Of a DNA stretch of 10,968 nucleotides, positions 1-6,213 are shown in pieces (within the stretch, counting starts at the first letter, position 1; every line of letters begins with the position of its first letter). The position numbers and the translations under genes were made by a program. The notes beneath the pieces are model-generated. The model saw only the letters and a list, made by a program, of their open reading frames with translations, made no database searches and was not told the DNA's origin. This stretch comes from JBHIBD01 sp046758865 (GTDB lineage Bacteria > Planctomycetota > Brocadiia > Brocadiales > Bathyanammoxibiaceae). The stretch covers positions 1 to 10,968 of the forward strand of contig JBHIBD010000069.1 in NCBI GenBank assembly GCA_046758865.1, given 5' to 3'.

Positions 1-16
1 GCTGAGCTACCGGCGC
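1..16 (-). tRNA. 5' end of a tRNA gene, cut by the window edge
   Basis: Read on the minus strand from base 16, the sequence GCGCCGGTAGCTCAGC has the layout of a tRNA 5' end: a 7-nt acceptor strand (GCGCCGG), then T8 and A9, then the D-stem strand GCTC and A14. The anticodon lies beyond the window edge, so the amino acid cannot be named. It follows malQ on the same strand. A possible promoter of its own lies at 43-71. Confidence 0.7.
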
Positions 17-42
17 TCCTCTGTATCTTGTTGTTTAGCAGT

Positions 43-71
43 AGCTTATCAGAAGTGTTGTCTTCCGTCAA
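43..71 (-). promoter_or_regulatory. Possible promoter of the edge tRNA gene
   Basis: On the minus strand there is a good -35 (TTGACG, 66-71), a 17-nt spacer and a weak -10 (TAAGCT, 43-48). The -10 is preceded by a TGN extended -10 element. A start near base 36 would leave a leader of about 20 nt before the tRNA at base 16, which is a usual arrangement. The weak -10 keeps confidence modest. Nothing else was recognised in the spacer between the tRNA and malQ. Confidence 0.4.
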
Positions 72-141
72 TCTCGAATTTGTGCCACAGGTGGGCAAAC
101 TGTAGTCCCATTTTTAAGCCAATGAGGGCGTAACTTTCAAC

Positions 142-1635
142 TCAGGCCCTTCCGTAAATCTTAGTTATCTCAAGTAGTTTCTTTGATAGTCTATGGGTTA
201 ACTCTTTCTCTCTCAGACGCCACCTCCAGTTGCCCTTTGATGTAGCAGGACGATTCATCCTCGCCTCTTCCCCGAGGCCGAGGATGTCCTGCATGGGAAG
301 GATTACGGTGTTGGCCACCGACATCATGGCAAGCCTTACGAACTCCCAGTGGACATCCCCTTCCTTTATCTTTCTTCCAAGATACTTAAAGATTCGTTTT
401 TTATCATCTGCGGTTGCTTCGCCTTTAAACCATCCCCTTATTGTGTTGTTGTCGTGGGTACCAGTATATACAAGACAGTTTCTTACATGGTTGTGAGGTG
501 CATAAGGGTTTGTGGGAAGATCTTCGCCAAAGGCGAAAATAAGTAGCTTCATCCCCGGAAAGTCGTAGCGTGCTATCACTTCTCTTACATCAGGTGTTAT
601 GCTTCCCAGGTCTTCAGCTATGACGGGAAGATAGGGGAAGTGCCTGAGAAGTGTATCAAAGAAGTTTATCGCGTCAATTTTAACCCACCTCCCATTTACT
701 GCTGTTTTTTCTCTTGCCGAGGTCTCCCAATATGCAACAAAGCCCCGAAAGTGATCTATCCGTACAAAATCAAATAGTTTAAGATTGTGCTTCATCCTTT
801 TTATCCACCACACGTATCCATTTTTTTTCAAAACATCCCATCGGTAAACTGGATTTCCCCACCTCTGGCCGGTGGAGCTGAAATAGTCGGGCGGCACTCC
901 GGAAACAACAGTTGGTCTCTTATTTTTGTCAAGCTTGAACATTTCCGGGTTCGTCCATACGTCAACACTTCTGTAATTTACATAGATAGGTAGGTCACCG
1001 ATGACCTCGATGCCCTTTTGGTTGCAGTAATCTTTAAGCTCAAGCCACTGCTTGAAAAAAAGGTACTGAAGGAATTTCTCCATCTTGACCCTGTCCCGGA
1101 GCTCCCTTTTAAGCGTTTGCATGGCCCTGGGGTCTCTATTCTTTATCTCAGGGGTCCACCTGCTCCAGTCCTTTTCTTTAAGATGGTCCTTAAGGGCCTC
1201 AAAAATGGCAAAATCTTCAAGCCAGCCAGAGTTTTCTTTGCAGAATTTTTCATACTCAAATTCATTTTTGTGCCTCTTAAAACGCTTGTAAGCCCTGAGA
1301 AAGAGTTTCTGTTTGTAAGAGCTTACCCGGTGGTATTCAACACGTTCCTCTGGGAAACTGGGTTTAGGGAGGTCTTTTTCTGAAAGGAGGCCCTGCCGGC
1401 ACATAAGCTCAGGGCTTATAAGAAGGATGTTTCCGGCAAGGGCAGACGAAGAGTAGTAAGGGGAGCCTACTTTTGAGTCGTTCGGGTTAAGGGGAAGTAT
1501 CTGCCAATAGCTCTGTCCACTTTCGGCCAGAAAATCGGCAAACCTGTAAGCCCAGGGACCCAGGTCACCTATGCCGTAGGCCGAAGGTAGTGAAGTAATA
1601 TGAAGTAGAATCCCGCTTCCCCTTCTATTTAACAT
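142..1635 (-). CDS. malQ: 4-alpha-glucanotransferase (amylomaltase, GH77)
   Basis: Cytoplasmic disproportionating enzyme that transfers alpha-1,4-glucan segments between maltodextrins during glycogen/starch breakdown. The 497 aa protein has the length of the compact Thermus/Aquifex-type GH77 enzymes rather than the longer E. coli form. It starts with the family N-terminus (RRGSGILLHITSLPS). The three catalytic acids are visible: the nucleophile Asp294 in RIDHFRGF, the acid/base Glu341 in IAEDLG, and Asp395 in TGTHDNNT. A further conserved block is GDLPIYVN (213-220). The ATG has a GGAG element about 9 nt upstream. The start overlaps the stop of an upstream start-less frame that resembles a TreY tail, suggesting that malQ once followed, or still follows, another glucan-metabolism gene. 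A weak promoter candidate for malQ alone is TTGCGA-N15-TATAAA (1774-1800). The function call is very secure. Confidence 0.97.
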   Translation of the reverse strand: MLNRRGSGILLHITSLPSAYGIGDLGPWAYRFADFLAESGQSYWQILPLNPNDSKVGSPYYSSSALAGNILLISPELMCRQGLLSEKDLPKPSFPEERVEYHRVSSYKQKLFLRAYKRFKRHKNEFEYEKFCKENSGWLEDFAIFEALKDHLKEKDWSRWTPEIKNRDPRAMQTLKRELRDRVKMEKFLQYLFFKQWLELKDYCNQKGIEVIGDLPIYVNYRSVDVWTNPEMFKLDKNKRPTVVSGVPPDYFSSTGQRWGNPVYRWDVLKKNGYVWWIKRMKHNLKLFDFVRIDHFRGFVAYWETSAREKTAVNGRWVKIDAINFFDTLLRHFPYLPVIAEDLGSITPDVREVIARYDFPGMKLLIFAFGEDLPTNPYAPHNHVRNCLVYTGTHDNNTIRGWFKGEATADDKKRIFKYLGRKIKEGDVHWEFVRLAMMSVANTVILPMQDILGLGEEARMNRPATSKGNWRWRLREKELTHRLSKKLLEITKIYGRA

Positions 1636-1766
1636 GCCGGTTCTCCAGTTGATAGAAGAGTAAAAAATTCAATATCTCTGACAAAAAGTCTTTTTTTTCT
1701 CTCTCCCGTCACATCCAGGGTGGTGTAATCGCCTTCTTTAAATAGTTCCTTATGAAGTAAGGTGAG
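1629..1766 (-). pseudogene. Possible remnant of a TreY-like (malto-oligosyltrehalose synthase) C-terminus
   Basis: An open frame runs on the minus strand from an in-frame TAG at 1848-1850 to a TAA at 1629-1631 and contains no plausible start codon. Its last 40 or so codons read like protein, with a stretch ELFKEGDYTTLDVTGER followed by KKRLFVRD. This matches from memory the closing pattern of TreY enzymes, in which a leucine-phenylalanine is followed by a GdY-x-x-L-x-V-x-G block and an aromatic-arginine strand. The stop codon overlaps the malQ ATG, as expected for translationally coupled neighbours, and treY and malQ are often adjacent in bacterial genomes. The rest of the roughly 700 aa or longer enzyme is absent, because stops and the amt-side terminator lie just upstream. 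It could also be chance coding in a leader, so confidence is limited. Confidence 0.35.
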
Positions 1767-2036
1767 GGAGGAGTTTATACCACTAAAATTTACTTCGCAA
1801 CAGGAAAAATAAAAAAACCTTTTTTTGATGCTGTGGCCGGGAGGAGGCTAACTTACGACAAATCTCAGGTGGCGAAAAGTGGGCAGAACACATCTAAAAC
1901 CATGTAAACTGGGATAGACCGAGACAAGTCAAACTTTTACGTAATAAAAGGCGTGACAACGTATCAGGTTGCCACGCCTTTATTACAAATCCTAACACCG
2001 CCCCTTGTATAAGGCAGTCGAGAGGCCTGTCACAAA
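1636..2036. other. Intergenic region between the ammonium channel gene and malQ
   Basis: No intact gene is visible in these 401 bases. The right part holds the amt-side terminator hairpin (1941-1986). The left part, next to malQ, holds the TreY-like start-less frame. Homopolymer runs (T8 at 1691-1698, A7 followed by CC and T7 near 1812-1827) are present but do not form a GC-rich hairpin. A GGGAGGAGG motif on the plus strand near 1840 looks like a ribosome binding site but has no start codon at a usable distance. I recognise no riboswitch. Confidence 0.5.
1941..1986 (-). terminator. Strong hairpin terminator after the ammonium channel gene
   Basis: Arms 1941-1960 and 1968-1986 are complementary along almost their full length (about 19 bp), with one bulged A, one G-T wobble and a 7-nt loop (1961-1967). 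The GC-rich core GGCGTG pairs with CACGCC and is flanked by A-rich and T-rich sequence, so the hairpin could stop transcription from either side. It lies about 50 nt after the amt stop codon, and the gene beyond it is malQ, so it most likely ends the cytochrome-amt unit. Confidence 0.85.
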
Positions 2037-3236
2037 CTACGGCTGGGCCTCTTCTGCGGCAATCTCCTCTACGAGAAATTCCTCAGAATCCACGTATGGT
2101 ACAGTTCTTCTACCAAAGGCCACCAGTATCTTTCCCGTTATGTAACCTGTAATGAGTGCCAGTACGATTGCTACGCCAACGCCCATGAGCTGGGAACCCT
2201 TGCTTAGGCCGTCCACGACAAACACGGCTGCAACGCCACCCATAAGGCCGGGCCACCCGTGCAGGTTGGTAACGCCGCAGGTGTCTATCCCCTTGACCCT
2301 CTCCTGCAGTGCAGGCTGGATAACAGCAAAACCATAGGTAGATAGGGTACCACCCAGTATACCAATAATAAAGGCCATCGAGTGGCTGGCGGCGTCACAA
2401 GTAGATCCAATGGCCACGCCGCCCGCTAGTGCCGCATTGGCTATGTCAGCGATAGATATCTTGCCCCTCAAGGTGACCGAGGCAAAGTAGGTGGCTATAG
2501 TGGCACCACAGAGGGACAATAGGACGTTGACGGCTGTAAATGGAACCATATCAGGCGCCACAAGCCCCGCACAGAAGCTGGGCCAGAAGAGCCATAGGAC
2601 CATACTACCCAACATGGAAAATCTATCGCTAGTATCGTCAGATTCTATAGGTATCTTAAACTCCTTCTCTGTGGTCATGGTCATCACTACGCCCAGTCCG
2701 AATAGGGCTCCAAAGGCATGAATCAATATAGAACCACCTGTGTCCACAAAACCGCCGGGGGGTATCAACCCAAGACCGCCCTCTAAGAGTATCCATTCGT
2801 TGACCATATAGCAGGGTACAAAAAATATCCCTAATATTATATACTGAGCCATCTTTAGCCTGCCCAGGGGTGCGCCGGCACATATTAAAAGACCGGCCGC
2901 AGCAAACTCTGCCAATAGCAGCCTGTCTACCTCTATTTGGGGCTCACCCAAGACGCCCAAACTATCTATCAACACATACAGCGGTATTGCCACACTTACC
3001 ACTAGGTATGTGGCGGTCAGTGTGGAACGCCCGTACTTCCTCACAAAGACCATCAAAAATCCGAAACCGACTACCAGCATAGCCATTACGTGGATGGCGC
3101 GGTTGTACTTCTGTACGTCCACTACCGATGCCACGGTGGCCACGGACCCTTCCTCGACACCCCAACTGGTCCCCGAAGAGGCTACCAGCACTGCCAACAT
3201 AATTGGTAAAATTAGTACCCATCGACACTTGTTCAT
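2037..3236 (-). CDS. Rh-type (Rhesus family) ammonium channel of the Amt/Mep/Rh superfamily
   Basis: Inner-membrane channel that conducts ammonia/ammonium. The 399 aa protein begins with an apparent signal peptide (about residues 1-26, ending near SGTSWG) followed by about 11 hydrophobic segments. Hallmarks of the superfamily are present: Asp165 in VDTGGS at the substrate site and the paired pore histidines His173 (ILIHAFGA) and His326 (NLHGWPG). The surrounding blocks DTGGSxxIHxFGA, FWPSF, NAALAGGVAIG and CGVTNLHGWPG follow the Rh pattern rather than the AmtB pattern, so I assign it to the Rh subgroup, which is rare in bacteria and known for example in Nitrosomonas and anammox genomes. The tail is acidic (EEFLVEEIAAEEAQP). 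No glnK lies beside it, unlike typical amtB. The ATG is preceded by GGAGGAGGG about 8 nt away. It probably shares a transcript with the cytochrome upstream. Superfamily is secure; Rh subgroup is likely. Confidence 0.92.
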   Translation of the reverse strand: MNKCRWVLILPIMLAVLVASSGTSWGVEEGSVATVASVVDVQKYNRAIHVMAMLVVGFGFLMVFVRKYGRSTLTATYLVVSVAIPLYVLIDSLGVLGEPQIEVDRLLLAEFAAAGLLICAGAPLGRLKMAQYIILGIFFVPCYMVNEWILLEGGLGLIPPGGFVDTGGSILIHAFGALFGLGVVMTMTTEKEFKIPIESDDTSDRFSMLGSMVLWLFWPSFCAGLVAPDMVPFTAVNVLLSLCGATIATYFASVTLRGKISIADIANAALAGGVAIGSTCDAASHSMAFIIGILGGTLSTYGFAVIQPALQERVKGIDTCGVTNLHGWPGLMGGVAAVFVVDGLSKGSQLMGVGVAIVLALITGYITGKILVAFGRRTVPYVDSEEFLVEEIAAEEAQP

Positions 3237-3330
3237 GTCTCATACCCTCCTCCGATTAGTGCGTTTTGCAATGTTTAAAAAGAACAAGAGGCAGTCCTTG
3301 GGCAAGCAAAACAGGCAGCAATTGCGCAAA

Positions 3331-3358
3331 ATGTTATCCTCTCCGATGGAAATATCAA
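3331..3358 (-). promoter_or_regulatory. Possible internal promoter for the ammonium channel gene
   Basis: On the minus strand, TTGATA (3353-3358), a 16-nt spacer and TAACAT (3331-3336) resemble a weak sigma-70 promoter, roughly 90 nt before the amt start. The 221-bp gap between the cytochrome and amt is long enough to hold one. I see no sigma-54 GG/GC pair. A T7 run follows the cytochrome stop but has no GC-rich hairpin, so read-through from the cytochrome is also possible. Confidence 0.3.
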
Positions 3359-3457
3359 GGAAAATCTTTTCTGCAAAGAGAGAAGCCCGTAATCCCTTAT
3401 TTGATAGAGAATAACGTAGGTAAGGCAGGGGTTCTGGATTAAAAAAAGGTATGGTGG

Positions 3458-4222
3458 TTAGGGTAAACTGCCGCCTGTCTTCAGTCCCTGAGTCTTTACG
3501 AGTAGGTCCACCAACAGCTCGGCCTCGTCAGGGCCAAACCAGACCGCATGAAAGGTATCCAGGGTTATCCTCTGCATCTCCTGGATAATCTTCTCCCACC
3601 CCGCCCTGTCATGAGTCTCCAAGAGGATTCTTTCTCCAGGGTGACAGATGAGACATTTGGCCACCAAGATTACAGCCCCAGCATCTTCCTTGAGTACCTC
3701 AGCCCTTTCAGATAGAAAGCGAGCGATTCGCTCGGCATCCTCCCTGGTTATATAGTCACCAGCCTCGGAGCGCATATGCTCCACCGTCTCTCTCCACTCC
3801 TCGGCGGGCATGTCTTTGAGCAGGATTCGGTTTATTGAGTGACATAGTGTGCAGCGGTCTATAAATAGGAATCGGGCATCCTCATAATCCATTCTTTCAC
3901 TGGTTACGGCCCGAACTCGCTCGGGCCACGTACTGACGATTTCACCGAGAATCTGCTGGGCCTCTTCTGGACTAATCCATTCGGGGTTCTTATCCATCAT
4001 CTCTTCCACTATGTCACGCCACTCCTCCATAGGTCTTGGCATGATAAAGACCCGCTTAAGTGTGTGACACTTGGAACATTTTACATCAACTAAAAGGGAC
4101 CCGTTTATGGGGTCTACCGGGCCTTGGGCCACCAGTGCGGCTGAGGCGACAAAATGGTACAATAGCACAACGCTCAGTAATAGATACCTCCCTATCGCCC
4201 AAAAATTTCCTCTAAACTCCAC
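3458..4222 (-). CDS. Periplasmic triheme cytochrome c with three tandem heme domains
   Basis: Exported electron carrier of 254 aa. Residues about 11-33 are a hydrophobic signal sequence or anchor (YLLLSVVLLYHFVASAALVA). Three CxxCH heme-c sites follow: CSKCH (49-53), CTLCH (124-128) and CLICH (190-194). Each opens a repeat of about 65-75 residues with the same layout: CxxCH, a short basic/hydrophobic stretch, a Trp (EEW or AGW), then a helix with a Met (VEEMM, VEHM, IQEM) that could be the sixth heme ligand, then an acidic helix (SPEEAQQIL, TREDAERIA, GPDEAELLV). This resembles the heme domain described for quinohemoprotein amine dehydrogenase alpha subunits, but no enzyme domain is attached. 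The start is GTG with GGAG 7 nt upstream. It precedes the Rh-type channel on the same strand. The specific partner or pathway cannot be named. Confidence 0.88.
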   Translation of the reverse strand: MEFRGNFWAIGRYLLLSVVLLYHFVASAALVAQGPVDPINGSLLVDVKCSKCHTLKRVFIMPRPMEEWRDIVEEMMDKNPEWISPEEAQQILGEIVSTWPERVRAVTSERMDYEDARFLFIDRCTLCHSINRILLKDMPAEEWRETVEHMRSEAGDYITREDAERIARFLSERAEVLKEDAGAVILVAKCLICHPGERILLETHDRAGWEKIIQEMQRITLDTFHAVWFGPDEAELLVDLLVKTQGLKTGGSLP

Positions 4223-4263
4223 AAGGATTCTCCGTGTTTAGGCAGTGTAATGCCAGAATACGA

Positions 4264-4293
4264 ATTATATGCCATCTACATAAGTTTAGTCAA
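4264..4293 (-). promoter_or_regulatory. Promoter of the cytochrome / ammonium channel unit
   Basis: On the minus strand, TTGACT (4288-4293), an 18-nt spacer and a perfect TATAAT (4264-4269) form a near-consensus sigma-70-type promoter. It lies about 40 nt upstream of the cytochrome GTG start at 4222 and is the only strong promoter seen for this unit. Confidence 0.7.
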
Positions 4294-4345
4294 TTTCTAG
4301 TAGCAAAACGGACCGAATCCGCAGGCTGAGGTCGTATCTTTGTTC

Positions 4346-4373
4346 TTGAAAACCACGTGCTGCATCCTATAAT
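4346..4373 (+). promoter_or_regulatory. Promoter of tRNA-Pro (and probably the rhodanese gene)
   Basis: TTGAAA (4346-4351), a 16-nt spacer and a perfect TATAAT (4368-4373) lie on the plus strand. A start near 4380 would give a leader of about 16 nt before the tRNA at 4396. Confidence 0.7.
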
Positions 4374-4395
4374 CGCAGGGTATGGGATTTTCTTT

Positions 4396-4474
4396 CGGGG
4401 CGTAGCGCAGCCTGGTTTAGCGCGCCTGCCTTGGGAGCAGGAGGTCGGCAGTTCGAATCTGCCCGCCCCGACCA
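4396..4474 (+). tRNA. tRNA-Pro (anticodon UGG)
   Basis: A full cloverleaf can be drawn: acceptor CGGGGCG pairs with CGCCCCG (4464-4470), with T8 and A9 next; D stem GCGC pairs with GCGC; anticodon stem CCTGC pairs with GCAGG around loop CTTGGGA, giving UGG at positions 34-36; T arm is GGCAG-TTCGAAT-CTGCC; discriminator A and an encoded CCA end at 4474. The C1-G72 pair is typical of bacterial tRNA-Pro. The D loop carries a few extra T residues (CCTGGTTTAG). Confidence 0.97.
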
Positions 4475-4507
4475 GTATAGATAGATTGCGACTTTTAGGA
4501 GGAGGCG

Positions 4508-4957
4508 ATGGGCAAAGGGATAGTTATGTTTTGTGGAGTGGCCCCAACAATATGTAATCTACTGGCCTTTGGTACATTCCTAGTCCATGCAGGCGAAGTA
4601 AGGCAATCCACTCAACTGCTTGCAAGCGATACCCAGGAAGTGCTGGAAATTTCCGTGGACGAGGCTGCGGAGGGGATAGTCGACGGCCGATTTGACATCG
4701 TCCTAGATGTGAGACGGCCTGAGGAGTATGAAGAAATGCATATACTTGGCGCCCTGCTCATACCATTGAACACGCTGGAGGAGAAGGCCCGGGTGAAGCT
4801 AAGTGACATGAGTATCTCTATCCTCACCTACTGCAGGTCTGGGAGGCGTAGTGCAGAGGCAACCAAGGTACTGAGAAAGATAGGTTATACAGACGTGGTC
4901 AGCCTTAAAGGCGGGATAATTGCATGGAAGAAAAAGGGCTACCCTGTGGCTGAATAA
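4508..4957 (+). CDS. Single-domain rhodanese-like protein, probably exported
   Basis: Sulfurtransferase-type fold of 149 aa. The N-terminus (about residues 5-28, ending FLVHAGE) is hydrophobic and looks like a signal peptide, so a periplasmic location is likely. The rhodanese domain covers about residues 44-148: VLDVRRPEEYEEMHILGALLIP is the usual first block, Cys109 sits in the active loop CRSGRRS (109-115), and the closing block is VVSLKGGIIAWKKKGYP. The catalytic cysteine and loop length fit an active single-domain rhodanese (thiosulfate sulfurtransferase or persulfide carrier). The ATG at 4508 follows AGGAGGAGG closely, which decides the start over the Met at residue 7. It begins 33 nt after tRNA-Pro on the same strand without an evident terminator between, so it may be transcribed with the tRNA. 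The physiological sulfur donor and acceptor are unknown. It is convergent with the Cache genes, separated by 97 bp with no clear terminator. Confidence 0.88.
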   Translation: MGKGIVMFCGVAPTICNLLAFGTFLVHAGEVRQSTQLLASDTQEVLEISVDEAAEGIVDGRFDIVLDVRRPEEYEEMHILGALLIPLNTLEEKARVKLSDMSISILTYCRSGRRSAEATKVLRKIGYTDVVSLKGGIIAWKKKGYPVAE

Positions 4958-5054
4958 CTGGCCTTTATAGTGATTGAGACTCGGTGGGTATCAAGGGCTA
5001 AAGAGGGTCCTACAGAGCAGGAAGGTCACAAGGTCCTGCGGCATTATGACGGGC

Positions 5055-6155
5055 CTAGGTCAGCACCTTTCCTACCATCATCCGATGAAACACGAGGATA
5101 ATAACGGTCCACAACAGTACCAAACTAGCGCCTATATATAAGAACTGTTGCTTCACTGAACTTTCCATTGTAAGTGCCTCGTCCTTGTCCATCTCTACCA
5201 AAAGTGCCCACCTGACATCATACGAGACATCCAGGGGGGTGAAGGCGCTAAGGACCTTTACATTGCGGTAGTTTCGTATTATCCCCATGTCGGTGTTCCC
5301 CGCCAGTGCCTCTCTTGCAGCTCTTGTGTCTACCTTCATCTTTAACACACTCGGCGCCTCAATGAAGCGGGAATCAGAGCGCATAAGAAAGTCTTCTCCC
5401 ACCAGGTACGTCTCCCCTGTCTCTCTAAGTCCAGACCTTTGGGTCATTATGTCATTTATCTTTCTATTCTCCATGTGGAACACGACTACAGCCACGGTCC
5501 TATCCGTAAGGTCTTCTGCTATGGGGGCAGAGACAAACAATGCAGGACGATTGTTGGGTTCATACCACCCCATGTCCAAAATGTCGATACCCGTCTTTCC
5601 CCTAATGAATGCCTCTTCCAGTTGTGTCCCGGAGTAGGGTTCCTTAAGCACATTCTTGCCCAACTCTGGCCGGTCCCTTGCACTGGCCACTATATCCCCA
5701 TCCATATCTATTACCAGTACGTCATAATACTGGTAGGCCTCTGCAAAGCTGACAAGGATATCTCCGTATGTACGGTCTATTTCTTCGTATGCAGCGCCTC
5801 TCAGGCCCCCTTTATGGAAGGCATCGATGTAGGAAGTAGCCGCTGATTTGAAGACGTTGTTGCTAGAGAGCTGAAAGGCGTCTGCCCTCCTCTCAAAGAA
5901 GAAGTCCTCCATTTCAATCCTCTTAATATCCCTGATAGATATTAGATGACTGAAGGCCTTCTGCTTTATAACCCCCTTGGTGATAATATAAGTGATGGTG
6001 TTAATGGCTATAAAGGGTAAGACGCTCCCGAAGAGACAGAAGAGAATTAGGTAGCGATAAAGGGAATGCTTTTCTCCACCTTTTACTACTACACCATGAA
6101 CAGCTAAATGACCAGGTTCATGGTGATGTCCTTTAGTTGTGTGTTTTTGTTCCAC
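5055..6155 (-). CDS. Stand-alone double-Cache membrane sensor protein (copy 2 of a tandem pair)
   Basis: A 366 aa inner-membrane protein. It has a His-rich cytoplasmic N-tail (His at 5, 10-12, 16, 20 and 30), a first membrane helix (about 33-59), a periplasmic region of about 270 residues, and a second membrane helix (about 336-357). It then ends only nine residues later. The periplasmic part has double-Cache features: a long first helix (DIKRIEMEDFFFERRADAFQL, about 76-96), a YYDVLVIDMDGDIVASA strand pair (143-159), FVSAPI (207-212), and a membrane-proximal module GETYLVGEDFLMRSDSRF (247-264). Cache domains bind small ligands such as organic acids, amines or amino acids, and are normally fused to chemotaxis, kinase or cyclase output, which is missing here. 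The start is GTG without a convincing Shine-Dalgarno site, so translation may depend on coupling to the gene 58 bp upstream. The ligand is unknown. Confidence 0.85.
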   Translation of the reverse strand: MEQKHTTKGHHHEPGHLAVHGVVVKGGEKHSLYRYLILFCLFGSVLPFIAINTITYIITKGVIKQKAFSHLISIRDIKRIEMEDFFFERRADAFQLSSNNVFKSAATSYIDAFHKGGLRGAAYEEIDRTYGDILVSFAEAYQYYDVLVIDMDGDIVASARDRPELGKNVLKEPYSGTQLEEAFIRGKTGIDILDMGWYEPNNRPALFVSAPIAEDLTDRTVAVVVFHMENRKINDIMTQRSGLRETGETYLVGEDFLMRSDSRFIEAPSVLKMKVDTRAAREALAGNTDMGIIRNYRNVKVLSAFTPLDVSYDVRWALLVEMDKDEALTMESSVKQQFLYIGASLVLLWTVIILVFHRMMVGKVLT

Positions 6156-6213
6156 GGTATTGTTGTCACTTATTCTTATTATTTGCTAAATCAATTATCC
6201 CATGTTTGTGCTG

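Noticed and set aside
1018..1383. Plus-strand open frame of 121 codons inside malQ
   Set aside because: It is the complement of a confidently assigned GH77 gene and has no ribosome binding site or family motif.
1812..1827. A7-CC-T7 symmetrical run as a terminator
   Set aside because: It has no GC pairs and almost no loop, so it cannot form a stable hairpin; it lies inside the start-less TreY-like frame.
3010..3414. Plus-strand open frame of 134 codons across the start of the ammonium channel gene
   Set aside because: Most of it is antisense to the channel gene; the remaining part has Lys/Arg-rich composition and no ribosome binding site or motif.
3441..3447. T7 run just after the cytochrome stop as an intrinsic terminator
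   Set aside because: No self-complementary GC-rich stem precedes the T tract on the minus strand.
5017..5039. Short inverted repeat GCAGGA / TCCTGC between the rhodanese and Cache genes as a terminator
   Set aside because: The stem is only 6 bp with an 11-nt loop and no T tract on either strand, so it is too weak to call.
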